A stretch of 9,000 bases of DNA from Clostridiales bacterium (GTDB lineage: Bacteria; Bacillota; Clostridia; Christensenellales; CAG-138), in contig DNFZ01000198.1 of the NCBI GenBank assembly GCA_003486785.1, positions 1-9,000 on the forward strand, read 5' to 3'. Of the stretch, positions 6,651 to 9,000 are shown in pieces (position 1 is the first letter of the stretch; each line of letters begins with the position of its first letter). The notes beneath the pieces were generated by a model. That model had not been told where the DNA came from and did no database searches. It saw only the letters and a program-made list of their open reading frames with translations. The position numbers and the translations under genes are program-made.

Positions 6651-6688
6651 TAGCATTTGTGTAAAAAATATATAATATATCGTGAAGC

Positions 6689-6716
6689 TGCCGATCACGA
6701 AGCGGCGCGTTTTTTT
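6689..6716 (+). terminator. Weak hairpin with T-run facing plus-strand transcription
   Basis: On the plus strand TGCCG (6689-6693) pairs with CGGCG (6703-6707) around a 9-base loop, and seven T follow at 6710-6716. It lies just after the end of the membrane-protein gene, whose transcription runs the other way. On the minus strand the same area offers CGTGA/TCACG (6699-6695 with 6685-6681), but its T-run (6668-6663) is 12 bases beyond the stem, so it makes a poor terminator for that gene. It may act in both directions or only block antisense transcription. Confidence 0.3.
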
Positions 6717-6724
6717 ATCCCGCC

Positions 6725-8608
6725 TCATTTCTCGGGAATCACCGCTTCGGGGAAGGTCTCCCGCACGTCGTAAATGCCTGCTTCACCCGGCAGGTTCGCG
6801 TGCTTCTTCATATACGCCTGAATGGCGGGCGTGCTCTCAAGAATCACGAATTTGTCGTAGGTTTGGATCTGCCCCATAAACGTTTCGTCGGAGAAATCGC
6901 GCACGGCATCCACCTGGGACACAAAGAGGAAATAGCGCCCGACATACGGCAGCTCATAGCTGGACACCTCGTTGTCCTTATCGGAGGAATAGAATAGATA
7001 TCTTGTGTCGTTGTCCGGCGCGTGCCAGTTGTCCCCCGTGATGGCCGCAACGCGCGCGGGAAGCGTCTCCGGATACGCGGCCTTGCTGCTGTTCATGCCA
7101 TTGAGTTCGGAGAGCAGCATCAGCCCCGCCGCGATGGAGAACACCACCGTTGCGGCCTGATACGTGTTTTTCGCCGCAAGGCTCTTAAACGCACGGTAGT
7201 CCCTGCGCTCGCCCTGCTGCTGGTAAAAGGAGTTTTCCACGTCCATCGTCAGGCGCATGGATACCACCCCGATGAGGAAGAGAATCATGCTCGAGGCATA
7301 GCGGTCAAAGCCCGCTAGTCGCATCGCCTCGTCCAGCGGCATGGAGAGAATATACATCGCCAAGATGCCGCCATAGTAGAGCACAACCGCGGCATCCATG
7401 ATCAGCAGCGTAACAAGCAACTTCCATCTTTTGTGAAACACGAACCGCGCAACCAGATAAACCACCACCGCAATCGCGTTGAAGAGCACGAAACCAAGCG
7501 TCGGCAGCTGAGAAAGCGAGGTCGCCGTATAGAGAAACAGCTGTACGATATAGCGGATCTGTTCCGGCGTTTTGTCGATGGAAAACGAGGAGAGCGTCTG
7601 AAAATCGTAGCTGAACTTGCCCGCGTCCACGGGAAACGCGAGGGACGTATGCACATTCCAGAGAATCAGCGGCAGCAGCGAGAGCACGATCGTTCCAAGC
7701 GCGCCCCAGAAAAACGGGCGCAGCTTGAGATCCGCGCGTTGAAACTGCACGGAGCGGTAGAGCAAGAATACATAGCCAAGCAGCGCAAAGAATATGCCTG
7801 TGTTTTTCACGATGGCCAACAGCCCCAGCACGGGCAGGCACGCAAGGCACGCGGTGGAGAACCTTTTCCGCTCGACGAGCAGCACGCCGATCACCGCAAG
7901 CGCAAGCACAGGCAGCAGGAAATCGACCAGGAGGTTGTTGATGCGGATACTGATGTTGAAATATGCCATCGCGGAGCAGCCGAGCCCCAGTAGCGCTGCA
8001 AGCAGAAAGCGCTTCTGGTCGCGAATGGCTCCGAACACGGCATAGAAACTCGCAAAGAGCAATATCGCCTGGCCTGCGAGCATAATGCCTTCGCCGTTGC
8101 CAACGATGCGGCCAACGTAGTAGAGAAACGAGGAACTGCCCAGCGGATAGCTCTTAAAGTCGATGATCGCGCTGGCGGCGTCCGGGATGCGGTCTGTGAC
8201 GAGCATGTATTTGACCACGACTGCCCAATGCGAGAAGTTGTCATAATGCACGAAAAACGTATCGATCAAAGACGCGGTGATCGCACCAAACACCGCGACA
8301 AACGCAAGACCAATCGCGCTGAGTGAGGAAATGTTGTACGCAAGCTTGATCTTCTTGTTGAGGATGAGCGCTACAAGCAGCACGATGCCGCCGCCAAAGA
8401 GCGCGTATGCGGCATAGACGAGCACCCCCGCCAACCCGGCAAAATACATCACAAGCGCCTGCGCGGAGAAAACGAAGATGTAGCTGGCGCGCGGGGTGAT
8501 CCTCCAATAGGCGCGCGCTACGGCGACGTAGCCCGTAGCGGAAAGCAAAAACGCAGTCAGCCGTAAGATGGTCAGCAGCATCGTCATACGATCGTCACGC
8601 TCCTTCAT
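6725..8608 (-). CDS. Polytopic membrane protein of unknown function, GT-C glycosyltransferase-like
   Basis: A 627-residue protein with about 12-13 hydrophobic spans (roughly 9-31, 42-62, 63-83, 96-118, 173-195, 200-216, 226-245, 253-283, 300-318, 350-390, 397-421, 437-453 and 484-502) and a soluble tail from about 503 to 627. The loop after the fourth span carries YDNFSHWAVVVKYM at 122-135 and a second polar stretch, FDRYASSM, lies at 434-441. An acidic/aromatic first large loop followed by many spans is typical of GT-C glycosyltransferases and related envelope-polymer enzymes that use lipid-linked sugars, but no family is recognised for certain; a transporter or polymerase is possible. The first ATG (8608) has a poor ribosome site. 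An ATG at 8587 (residue 8) follows AAGGAG by 12 bases and begins right at the first span, so it may be the true start. The gene is on the same strand as the aro operon but separated from it by 322 bases with their own promoter. Confidence 0.85.
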   Translation of the reverse strand: MKERDDRMTMLLTILRLTAFLLSATGYVAVARAYWRITPRASYIFVFSAQALVMYFAGLAGVLVYAAYALFGGGIVLLVALILNKKIKLAYNISSLSAIGLAFVAVFGAITASLIDTFFVHYDNFSHWAVVVKYMLVTDRIPDAASAIIDFKSYPLGSSSFLYYVGRIVGNGEGIMLAGQAILLFASFYAVFGAIRDQKRFLLAALLGLGCSAMAYFNISIRINNLLVDFLLPVLALAVIGVLLVERKRFSTACLACLPVLGLLAIVKNTGIFFALLGYVFLLYRSVQFQRADLKLRPFFWGALGTIVLSLLPLILWNVHTSLAFPVDAGKFSYDFQTLSSFSIDKTPEQIRYIVQLFLYTATSLSQLPTLGFVLFNAIAVVVYLVARFVFHKRWKLLVTLLIMDAAVVLYYGGILAMYILSMPLDEAMRLAGFDRYASSMILFLIGVVSMRLTMDVENSFYQQQGERRDYRAFKSLAAKNTYQAATVVFSIAAGLMLLSELNGMNSSKAAYPETLPARVAAITGDNWHAPDNDTRYLFYSSDKDNEVSSYELPYVGRYFLFVSQVDAVRDFSDETFMGQIQTYDKFVILESTPAIQAYMKKHANLPGEAGIYDVRETFPEAVIPEK

Positions 8609-8664
8609 TCTGGTTCTTCTTGTCGCGTCAGCGGGTTGAGCGGGTTATCCGTGTGTTTGAAACG

Positions 8665-8696
8665 CTGTCCCCCGTAGGTTTCCCCGCGGAGGACAG
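8665..8696. repeat. Inverted repeat in the gap before the membrane-protein gene
   Basis: CTGTCC (8665-8670) and GGACAG (8691-8696) are perfect inverted arms; CCG (8671-8673 or nearby) and CGG (8687-8689) can extend the stem inward. It lies in the 110-base gap 8609-8718. Neither side is followed at once by a T-run, so it is not a standard intrinsic terminator. It could be an mRNA processing or stabilising stem, or a protein site. Confidence 0.4.
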
Positions 8697-8718
8697 AACG
8701 CAACGTTTGTTTTTTGTG

Positions 8719-9000
8719 CTACATCGCCATGCGCTTTTTCGTGCGGCGCGGCGTGAGAGTACCCTGCCGGTACTCGAAAATCCAGTCTTCCAGCAGTGTT
8801 TGGAACGCTTTGCTGGCAGCGAGCTCTTCCCAGTTTTTTACGCTGTAGAGCGTAACGCCGGGCGTAGTCAGCGGTTTTCTTGTGTTTTCGAGCTGTATTC
8901 TGATCCCCGCGCGCGGGATGAGCATGAGCGTGTCAGCTTCTTCGCTCAGGCCGCGTATGAGCATAAACTTGAAGTTAAAATCCACCAGTGTGCCGCTGAT
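8719..9000 (-). CDS. Hypothetical protein, C-terminal part (runs off the right edge)
   Basis: An open frame without stop runs from the window edge to TAG at 8721-8719, giving at least 93 residues. A GTG at 8985 is the first possible start in view but has no ribosome site, and the frame stays open to base 9000, so the true start is probably outside. The visible part has a short beta-rich stretch (DFNFKFMLIRG, then TLMLIPRAGIRIQLEN) followed by an acidic helical section with Trp (SVKNWEELAASKAFQTLLEDWIFEY) ended by a basic tail (PRRTKKRM). The fold looks soluble with no membrane span. The family is not recognised. It may share a transcript with the membrane-protein gene 110 bases downstream, though the gap is long for tight coupling. 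Confidence 0.6.
   Translation of the reverse strand: MSGTLVDFNFKFMLIRGLSEEADTLMLIPRAGIRIQLENTRKPLTTPGVTLYSVKNWEELAASKAFQTLLEDWIFEYRQGTLTPRRTKKRMAM

Noticed and set aside
5416..6675. A long plus-strand open frame (419 codons) opposite aroF.
   Set aside because: It is antisense to a clearly conserved DAHP synthase, is rich in His/Arg/Ala as expected from GC-rich shadow frames, and has no recognisable motif.
1..9000. CRISPR arrays, tRNA or rRNA genes, insertion sequences, prophage or defence genes.
   Set aside because: No direct-repeat arrays, RNA gene signatures, transposase motifs or terminal repeats were seen; apart from the leader the window is ordinary biosynthetic and membrane-protein coding sequence.

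Overview
The window is a high-GC, densely packed stretch in which every convincing gene lies on the minus strand, so transcription runs from right to left. Gene content, type I-beta DAHP synthase, strong GGAGG ribosome sites and close or overlapping genes fit a Gram-positive Clostridia-type bacterium, perhaps an uncultured gut lineage. That placement is an inference from protein style and was not tested by a search.

Right part (about 6725-9000): the end of an unrecognised gene (8719-9000, running off the window), a 110-base gap holding an inverted repeat, and a 627-residue polytopic membrane protein with a C-terminal soluble domain. The membrane protein may be a GT-C-like envelope glycosyltransferase, but this is uncertain.

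Middle (6403-6724, 322 bases without a large gene): a compact regulatory leader. Read on the minus strand it holds a candidate sigma-A promoter (-35 TTGCTT, -10 TAAATT, 17-base spacer), a small 5' hairpin, a ribosome site, a 31-codon leader peptide with 8 Phe/Tyr codons among codons 10-25, a 10-bp pause hairpin, a competing antiterminator and an intrinsic terminator ending in seven U. The reading frame was found by translating the gap by hand. Together these make a textbook ribosome-mediated attenuator responding to charged tRNA-Phe and tRNA-Tyr.

Left part (1-6402): a six-gene aromatic amino acid operon in the order DAHP synthase (aroF) - tyrA - aroB - aroA - aroC - pheA. Three junctions overlap by 4 bases or are 3 bases apart; aroA-aroC and aroC-pheA are 33 and 52 bases apart. 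The operon supplies entry into the shikimate pathway (aroF, aroB), its last two steps to chorismate (aroA, aroC), and the branches to tyrosine (tyrA) and phenylalanine (pheA). aroD/aroQ, aroE and aroK are not in the window; they may lie beyond the left edge or elsewhere. Control appears layered: attenuation by Phe/Tyr tRNA charging for the whole operon, probable feedback through the N-terminal domain of DAHP synthase, and feedback through the ACT domain of PheA. TyrA has no ACT domain. The most notable points are the dual Phe/Tyr attenuator and a changed residue in the Phe-binding ESRP motif of PheA.
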